Shown: positions 29,569 to 40,942, numbered from the stretch's first letter. The stretch: 64,000 nucleotides of DNA from Rhodococcus sp. SMB37 (GCF_004345605.1 NZ_SLVY01000002.1:248001-312000), one strand, 5' to 3'. Numbers and translations are program-made. The notes: a model not told the origin generated them from the sequence alone.

Positions 29569-30242
29569 GGCGGTCCGGCCTTGTAGCCGACCCCCCGGAC
29601 AGTCAGCACGACCTCGGGGTTCTCGGGATCCTTCTCGACCTTTGCGCGTAGACGCTGCACGTGAACGTTCACCAGGCGGGTATCAGCGGCATGACGGTAT
29701 CCCCACACCTGCTCGAGCAACACCTCGCGGGTGAACACTTGTCGCGGCTTCCGCGCGAGTGCGACGAGCAGGTCGAATTCGAGCGGGGTGAGGGAGATCT
29801 GTTCGTCGCCGCGGCTGACCTTGTGCGCGGGTACGTCGATCGAGATCTCACCGATCGAGAGCATCTCGGCGGGTTCCTGCTCGGTGCGGCGCAGCCGCGC
29901 CCGTACACGCGCGACGAGCTCCTTCGGCTTGAACGGCTTGACGATGTAATCGTCGGCGCCCGACTCGAGACCGAGAACGACATCGACGGTGTCCGACTTC
30001 GCGGTGAGCATGACGATGGGCACGCCCGAATCCGACCGGAGCACCCTGCACACGTCGATCCCGTTCATGCCGGGCAACATCAGGTCGAGCAGGACCAGAT
30101 CGGGGCGGATCTCGCGGACTGCGCCCAGAGCCTGAGTCCCGTCGCCCACCACGAAGGGTTCGAACCCTTCACCACGCAGGACGATCGTGAGCATCTCTGC
30201 GAGTGCAGAATCGTCGTCGACAACCAGAATCCTCGGCTTCAT
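29565..30242 (-). CDS. mtrA: Response regulator MtrA
   Basis: A 225-residue OmpR-family regulator, essential in mycobacteria. Receiver domain with phosphorylation site LLDLMLPGMNG (Asp near residue 56), acidic pair VVDDD and lysine in YIVKPFKP; winged-helix C-terminus TPLEFDLLVALARKPRQVFTRE. The ATG at 30242 follows tmk by 5 bp. The TGA overlaps the mtrB start. It is complete, unlike the mtrB copy beside it. Confidence 0.97.
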   Translation of the reverse strand: MKPRILVVDDDSALAEMLTIVLRGEGFEPFVVGDGTQALGAVREIRPDLVLLDLMLPGMNGIDVCRVLRSDSGVPIVMLTAKSDTVDVVLGLESGADDYIVKPFKPKELVARVRARLRRTEQEPAEMLSIGEISIDVPAHKVSRGDEQISLTPLEFDLLVALARKPRQVFTREVLLEQVWGYRHAADTRLVNVHVQRLRAKVEKDPENPEVVLTVRGVGYKAGPP

Positions 30243-30247
30243 AACCT

Positions 30248-30913
30248 CTATCGTGTCACTCCTTGACCGTTGTGAAGCAGATTTGAGATCTGAACGGCGA
30301 GTTGTTGCGGGTCGGAATCCGGTCCGGCGACAATCCACTCCGACATCCATCGGTCTGCCGCGAGCCCGTCGTACACCTCACCGGTGCGTGCCTGCAGATC
30401 GCCGTCGCGTTCGTATGCATCCCGATCGCGCGTGGAATCTGCGGCTTCCCGCGTGCGTGCACGCTCGGCCGCCAGATCCACGGGGACCCGCAGCAGCACT
30501 TGCAGATCCGGCGCGGGAAGAGCGAACCTGCCGAACTCGAGTTCGCGCACCCACCCGACCGAGGACCCCGACGCCGACTCGTGGTGCCGCGCAGCGGTGT
30601 ACGCAGCGTTCGACGCCACGTAGCGATCGAGCAGCACGATGTCGTTGTCGGCGAGGAGCTTTCGGAGTTCATCCGCCGCATCACGCCGATCCAGCGCCCA
30701 CAGCAATGCCATCGCCTCGATACTCGAGGCGGTGTCTCCGTGCCCGCCCCGCAGAGCCTCGGCCCCCAGGTCGGCGTGCACGGACTGCCCGTATCGCGGG
30801 AAGGCGAGCGTCGCCACCGACGAACCATGCGCACGCCAGGTCTCGACGAGGCCGGCGGACAACGTCCGTTTGCCGGCCCCGTCGAGGCCCTCGACGACGA
30901 TCAGAACACCCAT
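30248..30913 (-). CDS. tmk: Thymidylate kinase
   Basis: Phosphorylates dTMP to dTDP. 221 residues: P-loop EGLDGAGKRT, the DRYVASNAAY substrate segment, PRYG after the P-loop and a C-terminal LID region with RDRDAYERD. ATG 30913 gives MGVLIVVEG; the longer frame reads into ahcY and is not coding. It lies within the ahcY-tmk-mtrA-mtrB-lpqB order seen in mycobacteria (Rv3247c), with a 35-bp gap to ahcY. Confidence 0.93.
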   Translation of the reverse strand: MGVLIVVEGLDGAGKRTLSAGLVETWRAHGSSVATLAFPRYGQSVHADLGAEALRGGHGDTASSIEAMALLWALDRRDAADELRKLLADNDIVLLDRYVASNAAYTAARHHESASGSSVGWVRELEFGRFALPAPDLQVLLRVPVDLAAERARTREAADSTRDRDAYERDGDLQARTGEVYDGLAADRWMSEWIVAGPDSDPQQLAVQISNLLHNGQGVTR

Positions 30914-30948
30914 GCGGCTGTGTTTCTCGGTTTCTGGGGCTCGCCGTA

Positions 30949-32418
<1,470 letters not shown>

Positions 32419-32666
32419 TGTGCGGATGCCTCTTCCTATCGGCAATCGGTGGATGCCCACCAGGCTAACAACAGTGGACGAGATGTCTGATACTCGACAG
32501 CTCCTTCTGATACTTCCATTCTGTGTCGACTGGCCGCAGAACACATCAACATGTCCATCAGGCTGGATGTCGGTGCCCGACGATACGGTCGATGCCCCGC
32601 CGGACCACAACGAGATGTCGCCGGCAGCGGAACCGATCGACGACGCTCGAGGCGCGGGGGTGAACA

Positions 32667-32795
32667 ATGACCGACATTACCGACAGACGTCCGTTCGCGT
32701 TCACCACCCGACCTCACCTCGCGGTCGACGACACCACCGGCGACCCGACCGGACTCGACAACCTCGACACCCGCGTCCGATGGCTGCTCGACTGA
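32667..32795 (+). CDS. Small hypothetical ORF before transposase remnant
   Basis: 42 codons, start [20 protein letters not shown], ending RVRWLLD. No family recognised. Codon composition is plausible and it stops just before the TnpB-like remnant, so it may be a detached part of the same element. It could equally be a chance ORF. Confidence 0.25.
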   Translation: MTDITDRRPFAFTTRPHLAVDDTTGDPTGLDNLDTRVRWLLD

Positions 32796-32796
32796 T

Positions 32797-34239
32797 CACC
32801 AGCGCCGAAACCGAGTTGGTCACGCGATTGTGGCACCCGGGCACCTTCGACACCCGGCCGCCGGCCGCGACCGCGAGGGCCGAGCACTACCGAAACACGG
32901 ACACGTCGCGGCCGCCCGTCTCGGCAGGACCCCCACCTACCCCGACGGGGTGTATGCGCCCTCGCGGGTCAGCCGTGTGGTCACCGCACAAGCCACAGCG
33001 ACACTGCGGACCCTGACGTTCCAGGATTCAGCGATCGCGTCGCTGTCATCCAGGTTCGATCCCTCCACCGGCGGTATCGCCGCTCGCGCGTATCCGCTGG
33101 GTCGACGACGCGGCCTCGGACGCTGCGCAGTCCACACGACTGCGGATCACCGACATCCAAACCCCACCGCAGGTCACCGCGATGGCCCGCCTGCCCACCA
33201 CCAGGGCCCCGACGACGCTGGCACAGTGGCAGCGGGTGCGGTTTACCGCCGCGCTACCACCGCACCTGGACGGTCGGCCCGTCACGCAGTGGCATCTCCC
33301 CACCTTGACTCTCGATGGCCGGGGGCTGCTGCTGCGCTGCGCGGCCACCGAAGTCGTTCCCGCCGACGACCTGGCCGCGGGCACGATCGCGGTCGGGGTG
33401 GACTGGTCACCGTCCACCCTCGGAGCCGCGGCGACCGTCACCGACAGTCCGGAGGGATTGGTATCGGACTATCAGGGCTACACCTACGACGACCGAGGCC
33501 TGGGCATCAAACTGCCCGCCTGCAGGACGAAGGGCAACGGCTGCACCGCAAGTCCGCCCGTCTACGCCGGCTCGCCGAGAACGCACCGCAGCAGGTCCGC
33601 AGCACACTGGAGGCGAAGAACGCCGTCCTCGACGCGAATCGCACCGCGGTCGGCGCCACCCTTGAACCGAGTAAGCACGGGCGGGTGAACAACAATCGGG
33701 CGGCGCAGTCCACGCGCCGCAAAGCCGCCGATGCGCTGGCTCATACCGCCGTCCGGGTAGGTGTGCTGACGGTGACGGTGCCGGCGCGGGGATCGTCTGC
33801 CTTGTATCCGGGGTGTGACGCGCCGCTGGCCCGCCCTGGTGGTTATCACAATGCGTGGTACGAGCCCTGCCAGCTCGGTAGGAATCGTGACCATGTGGCG
33901 GGTTTAACCTCGCCGAACGTGTTCTCCTCGGCCGAGGTGCGGCGGTCCGCACCCGCAATGGAAGCCTGGAGATCCGCACCGCCGAGCATGCTCCGGCGCG
34001 GATGTCGGGACAAGACCGGGCCGACCTCGGCAAGGCCGCGCCATCGGCGGGTCCGCCACAGTGTTCCGGCCCGGACACCATCCGAGGGGGTGAATCAGTC
34101 GAGGACTCGTCCTGCACCTGAAGCGTCGGTGTGGGACACGGTCGAGCCCGCAGCATCGCAGGATGTGTCGGGTAGCCGTGAGGAACGTGCATCTTCACCG
34201 CCTGCCACTCAGGTGGCAGAAAGTCCCAGAGTTACGTAG
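32797..34239 (+). pseudogene. Degenerate TnpB/OrfB-family transposase remnant
   Basis: Pieces of one protein are spread over two alternating frames with at least three switches (near 32900, 33060-33180 and 33510). Recognisable parts in order: an N-terminal TSAETELVTRLWHPGTF; VGVDWSPSTLGAAATV (first RuvC Asp, near 33401); ARLQDEGQRLHRKSARLRRL; TVTVPARGSSALYPGCDAPL; and the zinc-ribbon/RuvC end CQLGRNRDHVAGL. The segment that should hold the second RuvC Glu is missing between LDANRTAV and LEPSKHGRV, and one zinc Cys is replaced by Tyr (YPGC). It is not functional. I see no TnpA, terminal repeats or omega RNA boundary. Confidence 0.65.
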
Positions 34240-34292
34240 ACGCTATACAACTCGCGGCCGTATGACCTGCCCCAGCCCGGTTCACCGTGTGC

Positions 34293-34910
34293 TCATTCCG
34301 TCACGTTGACCTTCTCCACGAAGGGCACGAGGATATCCGCGAGCTCGGTCGCGACATCCGAGCCGGACGTCGGTGGCATCGAGATGAAGCTCAAAGCCAC
34401 GCGCACCACGACACGGGCGAGCATCACAGCGTCCGCAGTGGGTGCGGAAATCCAGCTGTTCGCGAAGGTGTCGGCGAGCCTGCCTGCGCCGCGCTCGAGG
34501 ATCGGCGCGGCATCGGTCGTGATCAAGCGCAGCAGGTCCGGCTTGGCCTCACCGTCGAGCAATGAGCGGACGAGCGGATCAGCGGCAGAAGCGACGAAGT
34601 AGGAGCCGAACCCGTCGACGAGGGCTGCGCGCGCATCACCGACGTGGGCATACACCGAATCCGCCACCGCATCGGCGAATTCGTCGACGAGCCGCAGCGC
34701 GTATCCCTGGGCGAGCCCCTGCCGCGACGAGAACTCCTTGTAGAGCGTCTGTCGGCTGATCCCCGCCGCACGGGCTACATCGCTCATGGTCACCGCCGAC
34801 CAGTCACGTTCCAGCAGCAGCCCGCGCATCGCGTCGAGGATGGTCGTGCGCAGCAGAACCCGGCCCGCCTCGTGGAAGTGACGAGGGGACTGTCCGTGCT
34901 CCGGTGCCAT
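34293..34910 (-). CDS. TetR family regulator of the alkB cluster
   Basis: About 205 residues. An N-terminal helix-turn-helix (WSAVTMSDVARAAGISRQTLYKEF) is followed by a helical ligand domain. It is last in the alkB-rubA-tetR order seen for alkane-hydroxylase repressors of actinobacteria (Rv3249c position). The start ATG 34910 gives MAPEHGQS; a TTG at 34946 would add 12 residues but lies in the operator region. It is probably autoregulated through the CGTGA/TCACG half-sites at 34914-34936, which overlap its transcription start region. Confidence 0.85.
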   Translation of the reverse strand: MAPEHGQSPRHFHEAGRVLLRTTILDAMRGLLLERDWSAVTMSDVARAAGISRQTLYKEFSSRQGLAQGYALRLVDEFADAVADSVYAHVGDARAALVDGFGSYFVASAADPLVRSLLDGEAKPDLLRLITTDAAPILERGAGRLADTFANSWISAPTADAVMLARVVVRVALSFISMPPTSGSDVATELADILVPFVEKVNVTE

Positions 34911-34913
34911 GAC

Positions 34914-34936
34914 CGTGACATTCTCACGACCGTGAG
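34914..34936. promoter_or_regulatory. Candidate TetR operator
   Basis: Alternating half-sites: CGTGA-N5-TCACG (34914-34928) and CTCACG-AC-CGTGAG (34923-34936). They lie between the rubredoxin stop and the tetR start codon, where bound protein would block transcription of the tetR gene itself. Confidence 0.5.
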
Positions 34937-34956
34937 GGTGCGTCAAAGCGCACAGC

Positions 34957-35142
34957 TCATCGCCGGACGATCTCGATCATCTCGAAATCCACCTTCGCCG
35001 CGCCGCAGTCGGGGCAGGACCAGTCGTCGGGGATGTCGTCCCACAGGGTGCCGGGGTCGATGCCCTCCTCGGGCCAGCCCTGCGCCTCGTCGTATTCGAA
35101 CCCACAGACCAGGCAGCGGAACAGGCGGTACTCGTGGGTCAT
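34957..35142 (-). CDS. rubA: Rubredoxin for alkane hydroxylase
   Basis: A 61-residue rubredoxin delivering electrons to AlkB. Two C-x2-C knuckles bind one iron: CLVC at residues 10-13 and CPDC near residues 43-46. The hallmark [25 protein letters not shown] spacing is present. It is AlkG2-like by the compact spacing. It overlaps the alkB stop by four bases, so translation is coupled. No rubredoxin reductase gene is nearby. Confidence 0.93.
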   Translation of the reverse strand: MTHEYRLFRCLVCGFEYDEAQGWPEEGIDPGTLWDDIPDDWSCPDCGAAKVDFEMIEIVRR

Positions 35143-36404
35143 GCCTTCTCCTCGAAGTCAATCGTCCGGCCCTGATCCGCATTCGCCGTCGCTGAGTGGC
35201 GGGCGACGAGAACGTCCCGGCGCCGCGGGTGCACATTGACCCGCGAAATGTCACCGGAGTAGTGCTCGAGGACTCTGTGGTCCATCACCTTGCGCCACAG
35301 CGGGGGGAAGTAGGCGAGGGTGAGCATGGTGGCGTAGCCGGCAGGCAGCTGCGGCGAGATCTCCATGCTGCGCAGTGTCTGGTAGCGCCGTGTCGGGTTG
35401 GCGTGATGATCGCTGTGTCGTTGCAGGTGGTAGAGGAAGACATTGGTCACCAGGTGGTCGCTGTTCCAGCTGTGGGCGGGGGTGCATCGCTCGTACCGGC
35501 CACTCGCCGTCCGCTGCCGCAACAGTCCGTAGTGTTCGAGGTAGTTCACGACTTCCAGCAGGCTGAAGCCGAACACCGCCTGGATCACGAGATACGGCGC
35601 GATCTCGATCCCGAACGCTGCGATGAGCGCGGCGAACAGGACGACCGAGAGCAGCCACGCGCTCAGCACCTCGTTGCGCAGCGTCCACGCGCGGCGGCCG
35701 AGGCGCGCGAGCCGATCACGTTCGAGCCGCCAGGAAGAACGCAGGCTCCCGAACACGCTGCGCGGCAGGAACTCCCAGAAGCTCTCACCGAACCGCGCCG
35801 AGGCAGGATCCTCGGGCGTCGACACCCGGACGTGGTGGCCGCGGTTGTGCTCGACGTAGAAGTGACCGTAGAAGGACTGTGCGAGCGCGATCCGCGACAG
35901 CCGTCGCTCGAGCCGCACCGTCTTGTGCCCGAGTTCGTGTGCGGTGTTGATACCGATGCCGGCCACCACCCCCACCGAGATCGCGAGCCCGATCTTCGAG
36001 ACGACACCGAGGCCGCCGTCGATACCGAGCCACGACAGATCGCCCGACGACCACAGGTAGCACGCCCACACCAGCGTCGCGAACTGGAACGGCAGGTAGA
36101 GATAGGTGCAATAGCGGTAGAATCGGTCGTTCTCGAGCGTCTCGACGATCTCGGCGGGCGGGTTCTCCCCGTCTGGACCGAAGATGAGATCGAGGGCGGG
36201 GACGAGCAGGAAGACGAGGATCGGCCCGATCCACCAGACGACCGGCGTGACCGCATCCAGCCCCAGCCGGTTGCCGCCCCACACCAGCGCCGTGGCCACG
36301 AAGACCGCTGTCGGCGGAACGAGACCGAGCAGCCACAGGTATCGCTTGCGGTCGCGCCATTGCAATGCGGATGGATTCTGAACCCCTCCTGTGTGCGTGG
36401 CCAT
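35139..36404 (-). CDS. alkB: Alkane 1-monooxygenase AlkB
   Basis: Membrane di-iron enzyme that hydroxylates the terminal methyl of n-alkanes. 421 residues. Histidine motifs HELGHK, EHNRGHH and [10 protein letters not shown] plus NYLEHYGL are all intact; several membrane spans lie in the N-terminal half. The start ATG 36404 is preceded by a weak site. The start region faces an AT-richer promoter with a GTAC-TTTT-GTAC palindrome at 36465-36476. It is first gene of alkB-rubA-tetR. Confidence 0.95.
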   Translation of the reverse strand: MATHTGGVQNPSALQWRDRKRYLWLLGLVPPTAVFVATALVWGGNRLGLDAVTPVVWWIGPILVFLLVPALDLIFGPDGENPPAEIVETLENDRFYRYCTYLYLPFQFATLVWACYLWSSGDLSWLGIDGGLGVVSKIGLAISVGVVAGIGINTAHELGHKTVRLERRLSRIALAQSFYGHFYVEHNRGHHVRVSTPEDPASARFGESFWEFLPRSVFGSLRSSWRLERDRLARLGRRAWTLRNEVLSAWLLSVVLFAALIAAFGIEIAPYLVIQAVFGFSLLEVVNYLEHYGLLRQRTASGRYERCTPAHSWNSDHLVTNVFLYHLQRHSDHHANPTRRYQTLRSMEISPQLPAGYATMLTLAYFPPLWRKVMDHRVLEHYSGDISRVNVHPRRRDVLVARHSATANADQGRTIDFEEKA

Positions 36405-36464
36405 GTCCGTGCCCCTTCATCCCGTAAAGAAATGATCTATGTCACTGCGGCATGGACACTACCC

Positions 36465-36476
36465 GTACTTTTGTAC
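36465..36476. promoter_or_regulatory. Palindrome GTAC-N4-GTAC in alkB promoter region
   Basis: GTACTTTTGTAC lies about 60 bp upstream of the alkB start, in a locally AT-rich stretch. It could be the binding site of an alkane-responsive regulator. It does not resemble the tetR operator half-sites, so a different factor may act here. Confidence 0.35.
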
Positions 36477-36525
36477 TCGGACTAGACAAATTGGCTGATT
36501 TGTAATCATTCACAGCTACGCAAAA

Positions 36526-36548
36526 GGGCGCTCCACAGGGGAGCGCCC
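36526..36548 (-). terminator. Terminator of manA
   Basis: GGGCGCTCC and GGAGCGCCC with a five-base loop; on the - strand it is followed by TTTTGCG. Confidence 0.75.
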
Positions 36549-36593
36549 CGAATGCGAGCGATCTATACCGCCCGGACCTGTGCCGTCACGATG

Positions 36594-37832
36594 TCACCTG
36601 TCTCCCGGATCCGACCCGAGGCGAGCACGGAACACCTGCACAGCAGCGTCACCCGCACGAATCTCCAGCTTCGGATCGGACGCGGCAAGCCACACCGAGC
36701 GTCCCTGCCCCAACTCGAGGCTCTCGCCGCCGCACTCGACCGTGGCCGAGCCCGACGTACACAGCAGGATCTGCGGTCCGTACGGAGCCAGCGATACGGT
36801 CTCGCCTGCATCGAGTTCGAGCCGCGACAGAGCGAACTCCGGAGCCGGCGTGCGATACCGCCATTCATGCGAACCCACCAGGTCCGCCTCGAGGATCGGC
36901 ACACCGGGTGCACCGAAATCAAGCACTCTCAACAGTTCCGGCACATCGACGTGCTTGGGAGTGAGGCCGCCGCGCAGGACGTTGTCCGAGTTCGCCATGA
37001 TCTCGATACCCATCCCGTGCAGGTAGGCATGCAGGTTGCCCGCGTCGAGGTACAGGCCCTGGCCGGGTTCGAGGGTGATCCGGTTCAGCAACAACGATGC
37101 GAGGACACCCGCGTCGCCGGGATAGATCTCGGCGAGCTGCAATGCGGTGCGCACCTCGGCGACGAACTCGCGGGGAGCATCACCTCCGGTCGCGAGATAC
37201 GTCACACACCCGTCCAGGACGCGGGGAACGAGCGCGGACAGCGCCTGTGCCGGCAACGTGATCCAGGTGGTGAACAGGGCACGGAGACCATCGGAGTCCG
37301 GCTGACCCGCAAGCAGGCCCACATACGGATCGAGTTCGGGCACGCGCAGCGCCTCGAGCAGCTCGACGGTGCGCGCCGCATTGCGGAATCCCGCGAGCGC
37401 CTCGAAACGTGTCAACGCGACGACCAGTTCGGGCTTGTGGTTCGGGTCGCGATAATTGCGCACCGACGAGTCGAGTGGCACGCCGAGCGCTTCCTCACGC
37501 GCATAGCCCTCGGCAGCCTGCGCGGCGCTGGGATGCGCCTGCAACGACAACGGTTCCTCTGCCGCGAGCAGCTTCAACAGGAAAGGCAGCCTCGGCCCGA
37601 AGCGTTCGACGATGTCGTCACCCAGCTGCGAGGGAGGATCTTCGTCGAGCAGATCGAGCAGTGACACCGGCGCATGGTCGTCGTCGATCACCCGAGCAGG
37701 ATCGGCCGGGTGCGCCCCGAACCACAGCTCCGCCTCCGGATGATCGGACGGCACGGTCCTGCCGCACAACGTGGCAATGGCAGTACGCGAACCCCACGCG
37801 TAAGAGCGCACTGCACCTTCGAGTCGGTGCAC
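36594..37832 (-). CDS. manA: Mannose-6-phosphate isomerase
   Basis: Zinc enzyme interconverting fructose-6-P and mannose-6-P, feeding GDP-mannose for mannosylated glycolipids and lipoarabinomannan. 412 residues. Metal-site motifs QAHPS and HKPE, and YLDAGNLHAYLHG near residue 255, are present. It starts with GTG at 37832, sharing one base with the end of the preceding TobH-like gene, so the two are coupled. It is the last gene before its terminator. Confidence 0.93.
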   Translation of the reverse strand: MHRLEGAVRSYAWGSRTAIATLCGRTVPSDHPEAELWFGAHPADPARVIDDDHAPVSLLDLLDEDPPSQLGDDIVERFGPRLPFLLKLLAAEEPLSLQAHPSAAQAAEGYAREEALGVPLDSSVRNYRDPNHKPELVVALTRFEALAGFRNAARTVELLEALRVPELDPYVGLLAGQPDSDGLRALFTTWITLPAQALSALVPRVLDGCVTYLATGGDAPREFVAEVRTALQLAEIYPGDAGVLASLLLNRITLEPGQGLYLDAGNLHAYLHGMGIEIMANSDNVLRGGLTPKHVDVPELLRVLDFGAPGVPILEADLVGSHEWRYRTPAPEFALSRLELDAGETVSLAPYGPQILLCTSGSATVECGGESLELGQGRSVWLAASDPKLEIRAGDAAVQVFRARLGSDPGDR

Positions 37833-38914
37833 TACCGACCACCGGCCAGCCGCAGATAGGCCGCAGCCATTTCCAGTCGCACGGTCAATACCGCCACCTG
37901 CTCGAGCGCAGGTGGTACCTCACGGGCTTCGAACTCCCCCACAACAGACACCAATTCCATATCCGGTAGTGCCGCGGCTCGGCGTCGCGCGGCCGGTCGA
38001 TCCGCGTCCGTGCTGAGCACGAACACCCGCACCGGTGCGACCGGTGCAGGACCATCCAGTTCCTCGTCGTGGAAGAACGGGTCGTACGTGTCGGAAGCAG
38101 CGGTCGAATCGAGCAGGCGATCTCGCGCCACCAGAACGTCCGGTAGTGCTGCCGGCGTGGCAACCACACCGGCAATCTGCAACAACGAATCCGTGGAATG
38201 CCGCGCCAGCACCGCCGTCGCCGGTGAATCCCCTGCGATCACCACCCGCCGCGACAACATCCGCGTCGCCAGCGCCTTCGCCGGGTTCTCGAAAACCTCG
38301 TACGACGGATGGTCACGTGCGGCCTCGGCGTCGACCGAATCGGCGATCCGCCCGAGATCAGGGACTGCGCCACCGAGGCGGGATGCCTCCAGCGATGTGA
38401 GCACCGCGCAGAACACAGCGAGGTGCCGCGCGAACGCATAAGCAGTCGGGACGTGCACGCGCGGCGCGAGCAACACTGCGCGGCCTGCGGCCACCGACCG
38501 GACCGGCCCTTCGTCGGGGGCGTCCACCACGACCTCCGCGCTTCGCCGAAGCGCACCGTCGATGGATGCAACCAGTGTCGGATCGCCCGCATCGTCCCCC
38601 GCCACGACCACGACGTCGAGCGGTCCTACCCACGGAGGTGTGGTGGGGGCGGCCACGAGCGGCACTGCACAACGATCCGAGAGGAGAGCAACCACGAGTT
38701 CCGCCGCGCGACCGGCGCGGGCACCACCGGCGACGAGGACGACGCTGCGTGGATGGATGCCCTGCAGTCGGTCACGCAGGAACTCGTCGGCGGCAGAAAC
38801 GCTCGCGCGAATCTGCGCGCCCCCGAGCGCGGCGCTACGCAGGATGCCGTCGACGTCGGCCTCGATGAGTGCACTCGCGTCATCGAAGTCGAACAGCGGC
38901 GAGGGAGCCGTCAC
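37832..38914 (-). CDS. TobH-like/SIS-type phosphosugar isomerase-related protein (Rv3256c-like)
   Basis: 360 residues. N-terminal half resembles a sugar isomerase (SIS) fold (RSVVLVAGGARAGRAAELV), and the C-terminal half is less conserved (RRVVIAGDSPATAVLARHSTDSLLQIAGV). It lies between manB and manA exactly as Rv3256c does, suggesting a part in mannose metabolism, but catalytic residues are not identifiable. Ala/Val rich, no membrane segment. The function is not established. Confidence 0.75.
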   Translation of the reverse strand: MTAPSPLFDFDDASALIEADVDGILRSAALGGAQIRASVSAADEFLRDRLQGIHPRSVVLVAGGARAGRAAELVVALLSDRCAVPLVAAPTTPPWVGPLDVVVVAGDDAGDPTLVASIDGALRRSAEVVVDAPDEGPVRSVAAGRAVLLAPRVHVPTAYAFARHLAVFCAVLTSLEASRLGGAVPDLGRIADSVDAEAARDHPSYEVFENPAKALATRMLSRRVVIAGDSPATAVLARHSTDSLLQIAGVVATPAALPDVLVARDRLLDSTAASDTYDPFFHDEELDGPAPVAPVRVFVLSTDADRPAARRRAAALPDMELVSVVGEFEAREVPPALEQVAVLTVRLEMAAAYLRLAGGR

Positions 38915-39007
38915 GACCGTGCCCCCTTTCTCTCCTCACAGACTCTGATCGGCCCGACGCCGCATACACACCGGGCACTTCGATTATCGCTGCCACGAAT
39001 GCTTCCG

Positions 39008-40378
39008 TCACGCACGCACGACAGCCAGGATTTCTTCGACCAGTGCGTCGACCTCCGCGCGGGTGGGCGCCTCCACATTCAGCCGCAGCAACGGCTCGGT
39101 GTTCGACGCCCGAAGGTTGAACCACGTGTTGCCGGGGAGTTCCACGGTCACTCCGTCGAGCCGGTCGACGGACCGGGTGCGGTCCGCGAACGCAGCGACG
39201 ACTGCCTCGGTCCGATCCGCCGCGTCGCTGACGGTGGAGTTGATCTCACCCGACGCCTCGTACCGGTTGTAGGACGCCATGAGATCGGACAGCGAACCGT
39301 CGTGCCCCGCGAGCGCGGCGAGGACATGCAGTGCGGCGAGCATGCCGGAGTCGGCGCCCCAGAAGTCGCGGAAGTAGTAATGGGCAGAGTGTTCGCCCCC
39401 GAACACCGCACCGGTCTCTGCCATCTGCTGCTTGATGAACGAATGGCCGACACGGGTGCGCACCGGTTTCCCACCGAGTTCCGCGACCAGTTCGGGTACG
39501 ACCCGCGACGTGATCAGGTTGTGGATGATCGTGGCGCCCGGTTCCTTACCGAGTTCGCGAGCCGCGACCAAGGCGGTCACAGCAGACGGAGTCACGAGTC
39601 CACCGCGCTCGTCGACGACGAAGCAACGGTCCGCGTCGCCGTCGAAGGCCAGGCCGACATCTGCACCGGATTCGACGACGAGGCGCTGCAGATCCACCAG
39701 GTTCGCGGGATCGAGCGGGTTGGCCTCGTGGTTCGGAAAGGTTCCGTCGAGCTCGAAGTACAGCGGCACCAGATCGATCGGGAGCGGGCCGAACGTGGCC
39801 GGGACGGTGTGTCCGCCCATTCCGTTCCCGGCGTCGACCGCGACCTTCAGTGGGCGCATCTGCGACAGATCGACCAATCCCCGAACGAACGACGCGTACT
39901 GCTCGAGCACGTCCTGTTCGGTAATCGTGCCGGGAGCGCCGTCGTAGGCCGGAACCCCTTCGATCACGTCGGTGGAGATGGTTCCGAGTCCGGTCTGCTG
40001 GCCGACCGGTTTCGCACCGGCCCAGCACAGTTTGATGCCGTTGTACTCGGCCGGGTTGTGGCTCGCGGTGAACATCGCACCGGGCGCGTCGAGGATGCCG
40101 GAGGCGAAGTACAGCTGATCCGTGGAGGCGAGGCCGATGAGCACCACGTCGAGTCCCTGTGCGACGACACCCTCGGCAAACGCGCCGGCCAGCGTCGGGG
40201 ACGATTCGCGCATGTCGTGACCGATCACCACTCGGGTTGCGGCGCTGTCGTCACGGACGAGACGTGCGAACGACGCACCGACCTCGCGGACGAACTCCTC
40301 GTCGATCTGCGTCCCCACCACGCCGCGAACGTCGTACGCCTTGATCACGGCTGCAACCGATTCGGCAGATCTCGCCAC
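39008..40378 (-). CDS. manB: Phosphomannomutase/phosphoglucomutase
   Basis: Interconverts mannose-6-P and mannose-1-P. 456 residues. Phosphoserine loop TASHNPAEYNG, metal loop DGDADRC, sugar loop GEHSAH and phosphate-binding RASNTEPLLR are all present. GTG start at 40378. It is the Rv3257c equivalent and the first of the three mannose genes here, with a 93-bp gap to the TobH-like gene. Confidence 0.93.
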   Translation of the reverse strand: MARSAESVAAVIKAYDVRGVVGTQIDEEFVREVGASFARLVRDDSAATRVVIGHDMRESSPTLAGAFAEGVVAQGLDVVLIGLASTDQLYFASGILDAPGAMFTASHNPAEYNGIKLCWAGAKPVGQQTGLGTISTDVIEGVPAYDGAPGTITEQDVLEQYASFVRGLVDLSQMRPLKVAVDAGNGMGGHTVPATFGPLPIDLVPLYFELDGTFPNHEANPLDPANLVDLQRLVVESGADVGLAFDGDADRCFVVDERGGLVTPSAVTALVAARELGKEPGATIIHNLITSRVVPELVAELGGKPVRTRVGHSFIKQQMAETGAVFGGEHSAHYYFRDFWGADSGMLAALHVLAALAGHDGSLSDLMASYNRYEASGEINSTVSDAADRTEAVVAAFADRTRSVDRLDGVTVELPGNTWFNLRASNTEPLLRLNVEAPTRAEVDALVEEILAVVRA

Positions 40379-40456
40379 TGTTTCCGCTCCTGATCGTCGA
40401 ATTGCACCCGCGCCATCCTCGTGGCGCAGGTCCGCGATCAGCCTAGTGCGACGGAG

Positions 40457-40852
40457 TCAGCTCGTGGGATCGGGCAACACCCGAAGGTGACCGCGGCGGC
40501 CGGTGCGGGCGGTCGACGGAACCGCAGCGCGCGGCGCGACCTCGGCCTCCGCCGGATCCGCTTCGGCTCGGTTGCGTTCGCCCATGCCTGCCTCGCGCAC
40601 CGCCTCGGCGAGAGCGGTGAGATCGTCCTCGTCGGGGGTAGCGGTGTCGAACGCCCCCTCGTATCGGACGAGTTCCCAGCCCTTCGGCGCGGTGATTCTC
40701 GAGCCGTGCGTTTCGCACAGATCCCACGAGTGCGGCTCTGCGACCGTGGCCAGGGGCCCCACAACGGCGGTCGAGTCCGAATACACGTAGGTCAGCGTCG
40801 CAACAGCAGGGTTCTTGCACCCAGGCCGGCAGCATCGACGCAGTGATCTCAC
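40457..40852 (-). CDS. DUF3499 family protein (Rv3258c-like)
   Basis: 131 residues. A Cys-rich N-terminal domain (CCRPGCKNPA, later LCETH) that probably binds zinc, followed by a low-complexity Ala/Glu/Arg tail. The start is GTG 40852. It is divergent from the zincin-like gene. Family function unknown; position equals Rv3258c. Confidence 0.75.
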   Translation of the reverse strand: MRSLRRCCRPGCKNPAVATLTYVYSDSTAVVGPLATVAEPHSWDLCETHGSRITAPKGWELVRYEGAFDTATPDEDDLTALAEAVREAGMGERNRAEADPAEAEVAPRAAVPSTARTGRRGHLRVLPDPTS

Positions 40853-40942
40853 GCATCGGAGCGTAGCGTGTCGCCGGCCCCGGGACTATTCGGACACACC
40901 GGGGAGCATCCGTCTGTTTTCCTCTGTCGTAATCTCCACTGC

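Noticed and set aside
32419..32666. SAH riboswitch or other RNA element upstream of ahcY
   Set aside because: No recognisable conserved core or convincing pairing by eye; the ahcY ribosome-binding site is ordinary.
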